NCBI GenBank assembly: GCA_023206055.1
Contig: CP065366.1
Coordinates: 558,001-622,000, forward strand
DNA: 64,000 bases
Direction of reading: 5' to 3'
Origin: Vibrio cyclitrophicus
GTDB lineage: Bacteria; Pseudomonadota; Gammaproteobacteria; Enterobacterales; Vibrionaceae
The notes beneath the pieces are model-generated. The model had not been told where the DNA came from and searched no databases. It saw nothing but the letters and a program-made list of their open reading frames with translations. The translations under genes and the position numbers were made by a program. Below, one piece after another: positions 1 through 7,285 of this stretch; positions within the stretch are counted from its first letter, which is position 1; the number at the start of each line of letters is the position of its first letter.

Positions 1-197
1 CTAAGTTAGACCTACAAACTCATATGTACTCGAGTAGCGAAACTAAGCGTTGGGTAAAAGTGAACGGTCAAGAAGTGGCGCAAGGAGATTGGATTGGACA
101 AGACATTCAATTACTGGAGATTAAGCCACAATCGGTGATCATAGAGTTCAACCAGCAGAAGATAGAAATCCCAGCTCTGTACGAGTGGAAAGGTTAG
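1..197 (+). CDS. GspB-like general secretion protein, C-terminal end (partial)
   Basis: Only the last 64 codons are in the window (frame starting at base 3, TAG stop at 195-197). The tail reads as a short beta-rich domain with WVKVNGQEVAQGDWI and ends in ALYEWKG. This resembles the C-terminal domain of GspB/ExeB, the inner-membrane partner of the GspA ATPase that helps assemble the type II secretion secretin. In other Vibrio a gspA-gspB pair lies beside the SH3-protein and phosphate-transporter genes, which fits the neighbours here. The family call rests on the C-terminal domain alone; the signal anchor and proline-rich linker lie outside the window. A strong hairpin terminator follows the stop. 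Confidence 0.6.
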   Translation, partial: KLDLQTHMYSSSETKRWVKVNGQEVAQGDWIGQDIQLLEIKPQSVIIEFNQQKIEIPALYEWKG

Positions 198-230
198 CGA
201 GTTCTATAAGTATTTAGATAGCAGACAAAT

Positions 231-258
231 AAAAAGGAGCACCTCGGTGCTCCTTTTT
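231..258. terminator. Bidirectional intrinsic terminator
   Basis: Perfect inverted repeat: 231-243 pairs with 246-258 (core GGAGCACC/GGTGCTCC), flanked by A5 on the left and T5 on the right. It can terminate both the rightward gspB-like gene and the leftward SH3-protein gene. Confidence 0.85.
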
Positions 259-302
259 GATATTCGATACTGAATTTACTGTACCTGATACAAGCGTTAA
301 GT

Positions 303-914
303 CTACGCCCAACCGTTTGGTGATTTTCTGCGACGAGGCATGATGTGTGGCAGAACAAGGCCTAGAAGTAGACCAATACCCGCAACACCACCGCCGTACA
401 TGAAGTACTTCAATAGCAGGTCGTCTTTCTGAGTGTCTAGCTTAGCTCGCAGTTCACGGTTCTCGGTTTGAGAGCTCGTTAGCTGCTGGCTAATTTCACT
501 GTAGTTCTGTTCAAGCTCAGCAATCTGTTTGTTACGAGAATCTAGAGAGCTCGCTAGGCCAGCTTTTTCACTGTCAGCACTTTGACGAGCGTTTGCGAGC
601 TTGCCTTTAACTTCTGTCAGCTCTTTCTCTAGCTTAGGCATACGCAGTGCCATGCTCTCTTGAGTATTTACAAACTTGCTTTCAACCCAACCTTTACGGC
701 CACGGTTGTCTTGAATTTGGGTGTAACCCGTACTCTTGTTAGTTTGTAGGTATGTAATCTTTTCACCAGCATCAACACTACCGATGATACGGAATGTGTT
801 GTTTGGGCCAGAATGCATATAAGTAAATAGTTTGTCAGCAATATAACGGTCTTGTGCAAAGGCAGCTGGAGCCGCAAGCATTGCGAACAAAACTAAGCTA
901 ATCAGTTTTTTCAC
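303..914 (-). CDS. SH3-domain membrane protein, YgiM / TIGR04211 family
   Basis: 203 aa. An N-terminal signal peptide (about residues 1-20, ending AAFAQ) is followed by a bacterial SH3 domain (about 24-87, with the GWVESKFV ending typical of SH3b). A long charged coiled coil (about 90-160) and one transmembrane helix (about 168-190) precede a basic tail RRRK. The layout suggests a periplasmic SH3 domain anchored at the inner membrane by its C-terminus. The E. coli relative is YgiM, whose role is not settled; SH3b domains often bind cell wall. In E. coli ygiM lies near ygiF, and a ygiF homologue is found here about 2.5 kb away, so the grouping is partly conserved. The start is the first Met before the signal peptide. 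Confidence 0.8.
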   Translation of the reverse strand: MKKLISLVLFAMLAAPAAFAQDRYIADKLFTYMHSGPNNTFRIIGSVDAGEKITYLQTNKSTGYTQIQDNRGRKGWVESKFVNTQESMALRMPKLEKELTEVKGKLANARQSADSEKAGLASSLDSRNKQIAELEQNYSEISQQLTSSQTENRELRAKLDTQKDDLLLKYFMYGGGVAGIGLLLGLVLPHIMPRRRKSPNGWA

Positions 915-1005
915 AGTAAATCCCTTAACGATTCAAATTGGGTAGGCGTATGAGTCAGCCTCAATGAGCAAATAATATTTAGTTTCTTTATGCGGTGCAA
1001 CAAAG

Positions 1006-1026
1006 AAGGGAGGCAAAGCCTCCCTT
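1006..1026 (-). terminator. Intrinsic terminator after the phosphate-transport operon
   Basis: Hairpin AAGGGAGGC (1006-1014), 3-nt loop, GCCTCCCTT (1018-1026). Read on the minus strand it is followed by a T-rich stretch (TTCTTTG). It lies between the pit stop and the SH3-protein start, about 95 nt after pit. Confidence 0.65.
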
Positions 1027-1119
1027 TCTGTGCGTTTGAGTCAATAATGACATGGCATTTACATATCGTTACTGAAGCTCACATTATTCTGACGCTAGTA
1101 TTCACTAGCGCAGTCGCGA

Positions 1120-2382
1120 TTACATAGTAAACGCAGCTTGAATTGCGTAGAAGAACACAACAGCAAGTAGAGCACCTGCTGGTAGTGTCACAATCCAAGA
1201 AGCCACGATATTACGTACAACGCCTAAGTTTAGTGCTGCGATACCACGAGCAAAGCCAACGCCTAATACTGCACCAACGAGTGTTTGTGTAGTAGAGATT
1301 GGAAGACCAGTGCCTGAAGCTAGCACAACCGTACATGCAGTTGCAAGTTGTGCTGCAAAGCCACGGCTTGGTGTTAATTCTGTAATACCAGTACCAACGG
1401 TTGCCATTACTTTATGACCCATTGTTGCAAGGCCAACAACGATACCGAAGCCACCTAGAGGAAGAATCCACCATGCGATAGTGCTCTTACCTGTGATTTC
1501 ACCCATGTGCTCAACGGTTGATACAACAGCCGACAGTGGACCAATCGCGTTAGCAACGTCGTTTGAACCGTGTGCAAATGCCATCGCACAAGCTGTGATA
1601 ACCATTAGTACAGAGAAGATGCCTTCAACACCTGCAAAGCCGTGGTCTTCTTCGCGGTTAGCAAATTTCTTCTGGATGTATAGGTAACCACCGATCATAA
1701 CAAGCGCAGAAACGGCAGCAGCCCAAACCCATGCTTCAGTGTTGCTTAGGTGAAGACCAACGTGCTTAAGACCTTTCTTGATGGTTACAAGTGCAATTAC
1801 CATTGTTGTAATGAACATGTATACCGGTACAAAGCGCTTCGCGTTGAATAGCGGGTTCTCAGTATCAAAAATCAGTCGTTGAGCACTTACAAATATGACG
1901 TAAGCGAAGAAGCCGGAAATAACGGGTGTGATAATCCAACTGCCCACAATACCTTGAACACTGTTCCAGTCTACAGCTTCAGTACCTACAGAAATACAAG
2001 CAAAACCGATGATTGCACCGATGATTGAGTGAGTCGTTGATACCGGCCAGCCCATGTAAGAAGCGAGAAGCAGCCATGTACCTGCAGCAAGAAGTGCTGA
2101 CATCATGCCGTACACAAGTACATCTGGTTGATGAGCGAATAGAGATGTTTCGATAACACCTTTACGGATCGTGTCTGTTACTTCGCCACCCGCAAGGTAA
2201 GCACCTGCGAATTCAAAGATCATTGCGATAATGATCGCTTGTTTAACGGTTAGAGCTTTAGAGCCTACTGAGGTGCCCATTGCGTTCGCAACGTCATTTG
2301 CACCAATACCAATAGCCATCAAGAAACCGAAAGCTGCTGCAACAATAATCAGGACAGTGCCGTAGTTAGCAAGGATATCCAT
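1120..2382 (-). CDS. pit: PiT-family low-affinity inorganic phosphate transporter
   Basis: 420 aa, almost entirely hydrophobic with about ten membrane helices. It carries the duplicated PiT signature: GANDVANA at about residues 27-34 and GSNDVANA around residue 270, each at the start of an inverted half. PiT proteins import metal-phosphate with protons (or Na+) across the inner membrane. The gene follows a DUF47/PhoU-like gene on the same strand with a 128-nt gap. That two-gene arrangement is common for PiT transporters and suggests the DUF47 protein modulates transport. No Pho box was searched for exhaustively. Confidence in the family is high; substrate preference is inferred. Confidence 0.93.
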   Translation of the reverse strand: MDILANYGTVLIIVAAAFGFLMAIGIGANDVANAMGTSVGSKALTVKQAIIIAMIFEFAGAYLAGGEVTDTIRKGVIETSLFAHQPDVLVYGMMSALLAAGTWLLLASYMGWPVSTTHSIIGAIIGFACISVGTEAVDWNSVQGIVGSWIITPVISGFFAYVIFVSAQRLIFDTENPLFNAKRFVPVYMFITTMVIALVTIKKGLKHVGLHLSNTEAWVWAAAVSALVMIGGYLYIQKKFANREEDHGFAGVEGIFSVLMVITACAMAFAHGSNDVANAIGPLSAVVSTVEHMGEITGKSTIAWWILPLGGFGIVVGLATMGHKVMATVGTGITELTPSRGFAAQLATACTVVLASGTGLPISTTQTLVGAVLGVGFARGIAALNLGVVRNIVASWIVTLPAGALLAVVFFYAIQAAFTM

Positions 2383-2510
2383 CGTAATACCTAGTTGTTT
2401 GATAACAAGCGGAACAAATTTAGACGCAAAAAACCGCTCAGCGAGAGAAATACTCAGCGCATAAGTGGTTTGTTCAAAAAATGCTCTTCGTTATATGGTT
2501 AACGTATGAT

Positions 2511-3191
2511 TTAAGATCGAGAAAGCATCACTTCAAGACGAGCGCCTACACGCTGTGCTTGATCTGCAATACCACCAACCCATTCAAGAATTTTGTATAA
2601 GAACATGATATCAACTGGATTCAGACCTTCTTCTATCGCCATAAGTTGTTGGCGTAGTTCGATCTGCATCGCGTCCGTGTCATCTTCAATTACATCTAAT
2701 TGATGAATCATTTCAGCAACGAGTGTTACTTCACGGCCTTTAAAGCCAGTTTCAAGCAATTCGTCTAATTCATTGATTACGTTTTGTGCTTGGTTCGCTG
2801 CATCTAGACAACGTTTAACGTAAGCGATGAAGTTTTCTTGCATAGGAGCAGGAATGACAAGTTGACGACCATATACACGGCCAGCAATGTCTTTCGCTAG
2901 GTTTGCTAGTTTGTCTTGTTGCGTTAAAAGCTCCAACATGTCGGTGCGATCAACTGGCATAAACAAACCACGAGGAAGTTTAAGGCGAATTTCACGTTTT
3001 AGTACGTCAGCTTCTTTCTCGAGGTGAGAAATCTGAGCTCGAATTTCAGATGCTTTCTCCCAGTCACCTTTTGAAGAAACTTCAAAAAAATTAACTAGGT
3101 GAGAACAACATTCGTTCACGCATACTACGTGACGCTGCAAAGGTTTAATTGGGGACTTTGCAAATAACCCCATAATTGTATTTACTGGCAT
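2511..3191 (-). CDS. TIGR00153 / DUF47 PhoU-like protein
   Basis: 226 aa from the second of two close Met codons (MPVNTIMGLFAKSP); starting at 3197 would add two residues. The sequence is all alpha-helical and charged, with no membrane segment or signal peptide, and the family resembles PhoU. It sits directly upstream of pit on the same strand. Such DUF47-pit pairs are widespread, and the DUF47 member is thought to regulate or support the transporter. Full-length for the family, with no disruption. Confidence 0.88.
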   Translation of the reverse strand: MPVNTIMGLFAKSPIKPLQRHVVCVNECCSHLVNFFEVSSKGDWEKASEIRAQISHLEKEADVLKREIRLKLPRGLFMPVDRTDMLELLTQQDKLANLAKDIAGRVYGRQLVIPAPMQENFIAYVKRCLDAANQAQNVINELDELLETGFKGREVTLVAEMIHQLDVIEDDTDAMQIELRQQLMAIEEGLNPVDIMFLYKILEWVGGIADQAQRVGARLEVMLSRS

Positions 3192-3398
3192 GGTCATCCA
3201 ACCTAATAAATAATAACCTTAAAACAACATACACCATATTCATGGTGAAATGTTAAGCGATGGCTACAAAGTCGCGCATGTTAACCTAATCAATCTCTCA
3301 TTAAAACTGTTTTAGATCATCATAAGGGCGATATTTCTGACTTGCCGACTTTTCAAATTGGCAATATCCTGTCCCTATCTTCACAGAAAGGTATAACT

Positions 3399-4925
3399 AT
3401 GGAAACCGAGATAGAACTGAAGTTTTTTGTTTCTCCTGAATTTTCAGAGACTTTACGCAATAAAATTGCTGAAACTAAAGTACTTCAGCACAGTTGTCGT
3501 GAGCTAGGTAACATCTACTTTGACACCGCTGACAACTGGCTACGTAAGCACGATACAGGCTTACGCATTCGACGCTTTGATGACGTATTTGTACAAACCG
3601 TAAAGACTGCTGGTCGTGTGGTTGCTGGCTTGCATCAAAGGCCTGAATACAATGCAGAACACGATAGCAACGAACCTAAGTTAGCCCTGCACCCAGAGGA
3701 TATCTGGCCAGCGGGTAAAGACATCGAAACGTTGCAAGCTGAGCTGACTCCTCTGTTCTCTACCAACTTCACGCGTGAGCAGTGGTTGATTGGTATGCCT
3801 GATGGCAGTCAAGTTGAGGTCGCATTTGATCAAGGCTACGTTGAATCAGGTGACTTGCAAGAGCCGATTTGCGAAGTCGAATTGGAACTTAAATCTGGTC
3901 AAACGGATGCGTTATTTACATTGTCTCGCCAATTCTGCGAACAAGGTGGCATGCGTTTGGGTAATCTAAGCAAAGCTGCTAAGGGTTACCGCCTTGCTCA
4001 AGGTTATCAAGGTTATCAAGGAGATGAAGTCACTCCTTTGACCTTAGTTGATACTGACAAAAGTGATACCGTTGAATCGTGTTTCATTCAATCTTTAGAG
4101 CATGCTCTCGCTCATTGGCACTATCACGAGCAGATATTCACCGAGCGTCAATCGATTGAAGCGCTGCATGAGATCAGTCACTCGCTGAGTTTTATTCGTC
4201 AAACCTTCACTATCTACGGTGGCATTGTCCCAAGGCGCGCGAGTGCTATTTTACGTCAAGAGTTGAAGTGGCTTGAGCAAGAGCTCGACTGGCTGAAAAG
4301 CTATGATCACTTCGAAGACTTACTGGAAGATAAAGGACACGTACTACGTAAACTCGACGCACGTAAGTTCTTAGTCGCTGAGCTTAAAGAGATGCAAGAG
4401 CAACTGCCAGATCGTGAAGATCTTCTCACCTTGCTAAGCTCTGCTCGTTATACCGGTTTATTGTTGGATCTGAGCCGTTGGATCTTGTCTCGTGGTTGGC
4501 AGCCTTTTTTAGATGAGAAAGCGCGTGAGCAAATGGGTCGTGGTATCGAATGGTTTTCTGTGCAGCAACTCGATCGTACATGGGCAGACTTGATGGAGGC
4601 TTTCCCGCCAGAGCGAGTGATGACCAGCCAAGCGTATATTGAGCAGCAATACCGTTTGATGCGAAATCTATATTCTGGCGTTGGTTTCGCGAGTTTGTAT
4701 GATGACGCTGAACGAAACAGCTTCCGCTTGCCATGGGCTGATATGGTGCAAGGCATTGATGATTTGTTGGCACTTAAAACATTAGAGCCTTTGACTGATA
4801 AGTTGGAAGGTGATGAGAGAGTTCAGCTAGAGCGTTGGTTGGCTCGTCAAGAAGTGTCCATTCTGCATGCAATGGAACAGACACGTCAAATCAGTGTTGA
4901 GGTTGAGCCATACTGGCAAGACTAG
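3399..4925 (+). CDS. ygiF: Inorganic triphosphatase, CYTH-CHAD protein
   Basis: 508 aa. The N-terminal CYTH domain (about 1-205) begins with the diagnostic ExExK motif (E4, E6, K8 in METEIELK), which binds metal and triphosphate. The C-terminal CHAD domain (about 225-500) is helical and rich in basic residues, and CHAD domains bind polyphosphate. The E. coli homologue YgiF hydrolyses inorganic tripolyphosphate. I chose the ATG at 3399 rather than an upstream in-frame start because AGAAAGG lies 7 nt before it and the CYTH motif starts immediately. A short repeated YQG sequence lies in the interdomain linker. In E. coli ygiF is cotranscribed with glnE; here a channel and a chemoreceptor separate them. 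Confidence 0.9.
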   Translation: METEIELKFFVSPEFSETLRNKIAETKVLQHSCRELGNIYFDTADNWLRKHDTGLRIRRFDDVFVQTVKTAGRVVAGLHQRPEYNAEHDSNEPKLALHPEDIWPAGKDIETLQAELTPLFSTNFTREQWLIGMPDGSQVEVAFDQGYVESGDLQEPICEVELELKSGQTDALFTLSRQFCEQGGMRLGNLSKAAKGYRLAQGYQGYQGDEVTPLTLVDTDKSDTVESCFIQSLEHALAHWHYHEQIFTERQSIEALHEISHSLSFIRQTFTIYGGIVPRRASAILRQELKWLEQELDWLKSYDHFEDLLEDKGHVLRKLDARKFLVAELKEMQEQLPDREDLLTLLSSARYTGLLLDLSRWILSRGWQPFLDEKAREQMGRGIEWFSVQQLDRTWADLMEAFPPERVMTSQAYIEQQYRLMRNLYSGVGFASLYDDAERNSFRLPWADMVQGIDDLLALKTLEPLTDKLEGDERVQLERWLARQEVSILHAMEQTRQISVEVEPYWQD

Positions 4926-4952
4926 ATTCAATATCAGTATAAGTATGAATTT

Positions 4953-4979
4953 AAAAATAGGGCTCGGCCCTATTTTTTT
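4953..4979. terminator. Bidirectional terminator between ygiF and the potassium channel gene
   Basis: Stem 4953-4963 / 4967-4977 (core ATAGGGC-TCG-GCCCTAT) flanked by A5 and T7. It lies between convergent genes and overlaps the stop codon of the minus-strand channel gene. Confidence 0.85.
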
Positions 4980-5719
4980 GTTTGTTGCTCAAGCTTTTCG
5001 AGTCGTTCTAAGATCTTCTGTTGCTGCTCGATGATCTTCTCAAGGTGTTTCTCTTTGTTTTCCGCTCGTTGATTCTCATGATGAGTCGGGGAGGTGATCA
5101 AAGAAGTAATCAAGCCTGAAATCATACCAAACACACCCACACCGCAAATGATCACCAGAGAGGCGACTAATTTTCCTGAGCTCGTGACTGGATAATGATC
5201 GCCATATCCCACGGTACTGATGGTAACGAAAGCCCACCATAAAGCATCTTGCCCAGTGGTGATGTTGGCATTGGGATCTTTGTGCTCCAACAGCAGTATT
5301 GTTCCAGCCCCGATGGTCAGGAGAATGACCAGCAGCAATATAATTGAGGCGAGGGTGGTTTCTTTGCGATTGCGGAATAGCTCTCTGAAAACGCGTTTAC
5401 CCGAACGGAGAACAAGAATGACACGCAGGATCTGAAAAATGCGAGCGAAACGAAGAGGCTCGATCATTGGGATGCTTGCTAAGAAATCGATCCAGTGTAC
5501 TTTTAGATATTCTTTTTTGTTTTGTGATCTGAATAGATCAATTGTGAGCTGAAAAAGAAAAACACTACAGATTATAAAATCGAGGCCGATAAGGACTTGT
5601 TTCGATTCTTTATCGATCGGTACGAACAATAAGCCTGAGATCACAAATAGCGCTAAGAAAGAGAGAATCAGTGACAATAAGCTCATTGGCTTGGTGGTGT
5701 CTTTGGTATTATTCAACAT
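4970..5719 (-). CDS. Six-helix potassium channel (voltage-gated type, ion_trans family)
   Basis: 249 aa. Hydrophobic segments at about 14-34, 43-63, 74-88, an arginine-bearing S4-like helix at about 89-112 (RFARIFQILRVILVLRSGKR), S5 at 122-143 and S6 at 183-208. The selectivity filter TVGYGD is at residues 169-174, which is diagnostic for K+ channels. Residues 215-247 form a charged coiled coil (repeated EKLEQQ-type heptads) likely to assemble the tetramer in the cytoplasm. The protein sits in the inner membrane and conducts K+; gating is unknown. It is divergent from the chemoreceptor gene, with 97 nt between the starts. Confidence 0.88.
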   Translation of the reverse strand: MLNNTKDTTKPMSLLSLILSFLALFVISGLLFVPIDKESKQVLIGLDFIICSVFLFQLTIDLFRSQNKKEYLKVHWIDFLASIPMIEPLRFARIFQILRVILVLRSGKRVFRELFRNRKETTLASIILLLVILLTIGAGTILLLEHKDPNANITTGQDALWWAFVTISTVGYGDHYPVTSSGKLVASLVIICGVGVFGMISGLITSLITSPTHHENQRAENKEKHLEKIIEQQQKILERLEKLEQQTKK

Positions 5720-5816
5720 TCATACGAGGCTCAAAATAAATCGCGAACTTTGACTGACATAGCCACCTCGCGGATATAGAAGCCATCAATATATAAGAAT
5801 TAATGGAGAACTGACA

Positions 5817-7073
5817 ATGACTAAACTGTCATTCAAGCCGTGGGAAAGGGTAATCTCTGACGTTCGTCTCGTTCCAAAAATGGTCATGCTGATGGTATTC
5901 AGCACTATCTTGATCATTTCGAAGCAGCTTTGGGACGCAAGTACGTTTTATGATTCATTGCTTGCTGTAACCAACAATGCGCAAGTCGCACAACAGCATT
6001 ACGAGACTTACCTAGTTCAAGTGGCTTGGCAAACAGCCTTGATGATCATTGTGTTTGTGGTTCTTCTGTTAGCTGCGGCTCGCGTTATGCTGCGCCAAAC
6101 TCAATACCTTAATGACGCCATTAAAACCATGGCCGACAAGAACCTATCAGTGCCGATTCAAATGGACTGTAAAGATGAATACGGCGATGTGGCACGTGAA
6201 CTCGAAAAAACTCGCGTCCAACTGAATGACATGATCAAAACTCAGGTGGCCTCTTCTGATGAATTGTTTTCTTTGACGGAAGTGATGACCATCAGCATGT
6301 CAGAAACCAAAGACTCGGCTCAAGAAGAGTTCAATGAGATCGATCAGTTGGCAACAGCAATGAGTGAGATGACGTCAACGGTACAAACAGTAGCCGAACA
6401 TGCGCAAAGTGCTTCTTCATTAACTGAACAGGCATCAGGCCAAGCTGTTACTGGTCAGAAGTTTGTTCAAGGGTCAGTATCTAAGATGAGTGAGCTATCT
6501 TCAGATATCGCAGCCTCTGCAGCAGCGGTAAATCAAGTAGAAGAGCGTGTTGACTCAATTGGCAGTGTGGTTGGTACTATCCAAGGCATTTCAGAGCAGA
6601 CAAACCTATTAGCATTGAACGCTGCGATTGAAGCGGCACGTGCCGGCGAAGCGGGTCGTGGTTTTGCGGTTGTTGCCGATGAGGTTCGTAACCTTGCGCA
6701 GCGCACTCAGCAGGCGACGGTAGAGATTCAAGACATGATCAGTCATTTACAAAGCAGTGCTAATTCTGCCGTAGAGCTGATGGAGAAGAGTGTTGTTGAA
6801 GCGGCTGAAGGTGTTGATCTGGTGACTAATGCAGGAACTGAGCTTGACGGCATCGTAAGCCAAGTAAACCAGATTAATGATATGAACTTCCAGATCGCGA
6901 CAGCCGCGGGACAACAAAGCAGTGTCGCAGAAGAGATGAGTGTCAACCTGACCAATGTTCGTGAGCTTGTTGAAGCGTCCGTTGTGGTGGTTGGTGAGCT
7001 GTTAGAGACCTCTCAGCTTATGGAAAGTAACGCGCAAGAACTCGACGGTAAGATTAAGCAATTTAAGGTATAG
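5817..7073 (+). CDS. Methyl-accepting chemotaxis protein with minimal periplasmic domain
   Basis: 418 aa. Two membrane helices (about 21-37 and 69-92) enclose only some 30 periplasmic residues, so there is no folded ligand-binding domain. A HAMP domain (about 93-145) and the kinase-control hairpin follow, containing the highly conserved EQTNLLALNAAIEAARAGE and GRGFAVVADEVRNLAQRT. No C-terminal CheR/CheB-docking pentapeptide is present (end is KIKQFKV). The protein should form clusters with CheA/CheW and steer flagella. The signal may be sensed through the membrane or indirectly. GGAGAAC lies just before the ATG. The neighbouring divergent gene is a K+ channel. Confidence 0.9.
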   Translation: MTKLSFKPWERVISDVRLVPKMVMLMVFSTILIISKQLWDASTFYDSLLAVTNNAQVAQQHYETYLVQVAWQTALMIIVFVVLLLAAARVMLRQTQYLNDAIKTMADKNLSVPIQMDCKDEYGDVARELEKTRVQLNDMIKTQVASSDELFSLTEVMTISMSETKDSAQEEFNEIDQLATAMSEMTSTVQTVAEHAQSASSLTEQASGQAVTGQKFVQGSVSKMSELSSDIAASAAAVNQVEERVDSIGSVVGTIQGISEQTNLLALNAAIEAARAGEAGRGFAVVADEVRNLAQRTQQATVEIQDMISHLQSSANSAVELMEKSVVEAAEGVDLVTNAGTELDGIVSQVNQINDMNFQIATAAGQQSSVAEEMSVNLTNVRELVEASVVVVGELLETSQLMESNAQELDGKIKQFKV

Positions 7074-7146
7074 CTTTGAGCTCTAAATCCTTATTGCTAG
7101 AGCCTGTTTTCTAGAGAGAAAGGCCTAACTCGATAAGTTAATCGAT

Positions 7147-7180
7147 AAAACGCCCACATTGCTAATGTGGGCGTTTTTTA
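7147..7180 (+). terminator. Intrinsic terminator after the chemoreceptor gene
   Basis: 14-bp stem 7147-7160 / 7164-7177 (core CGCCCACATT/AATGTGGGCG), 3-nt loop, followed by a T run. Confidence 0.9.
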
Positions 7181-7285
7181 TTGGCGTAACTTTGGTATAA
7201 CTTATCTTTAGTTATGAAAACTCGTTATTGAAGAACTGAATCGATAAACCGATTGTTCAGCGCGCAGCTTACACAAGGAAGAAAC

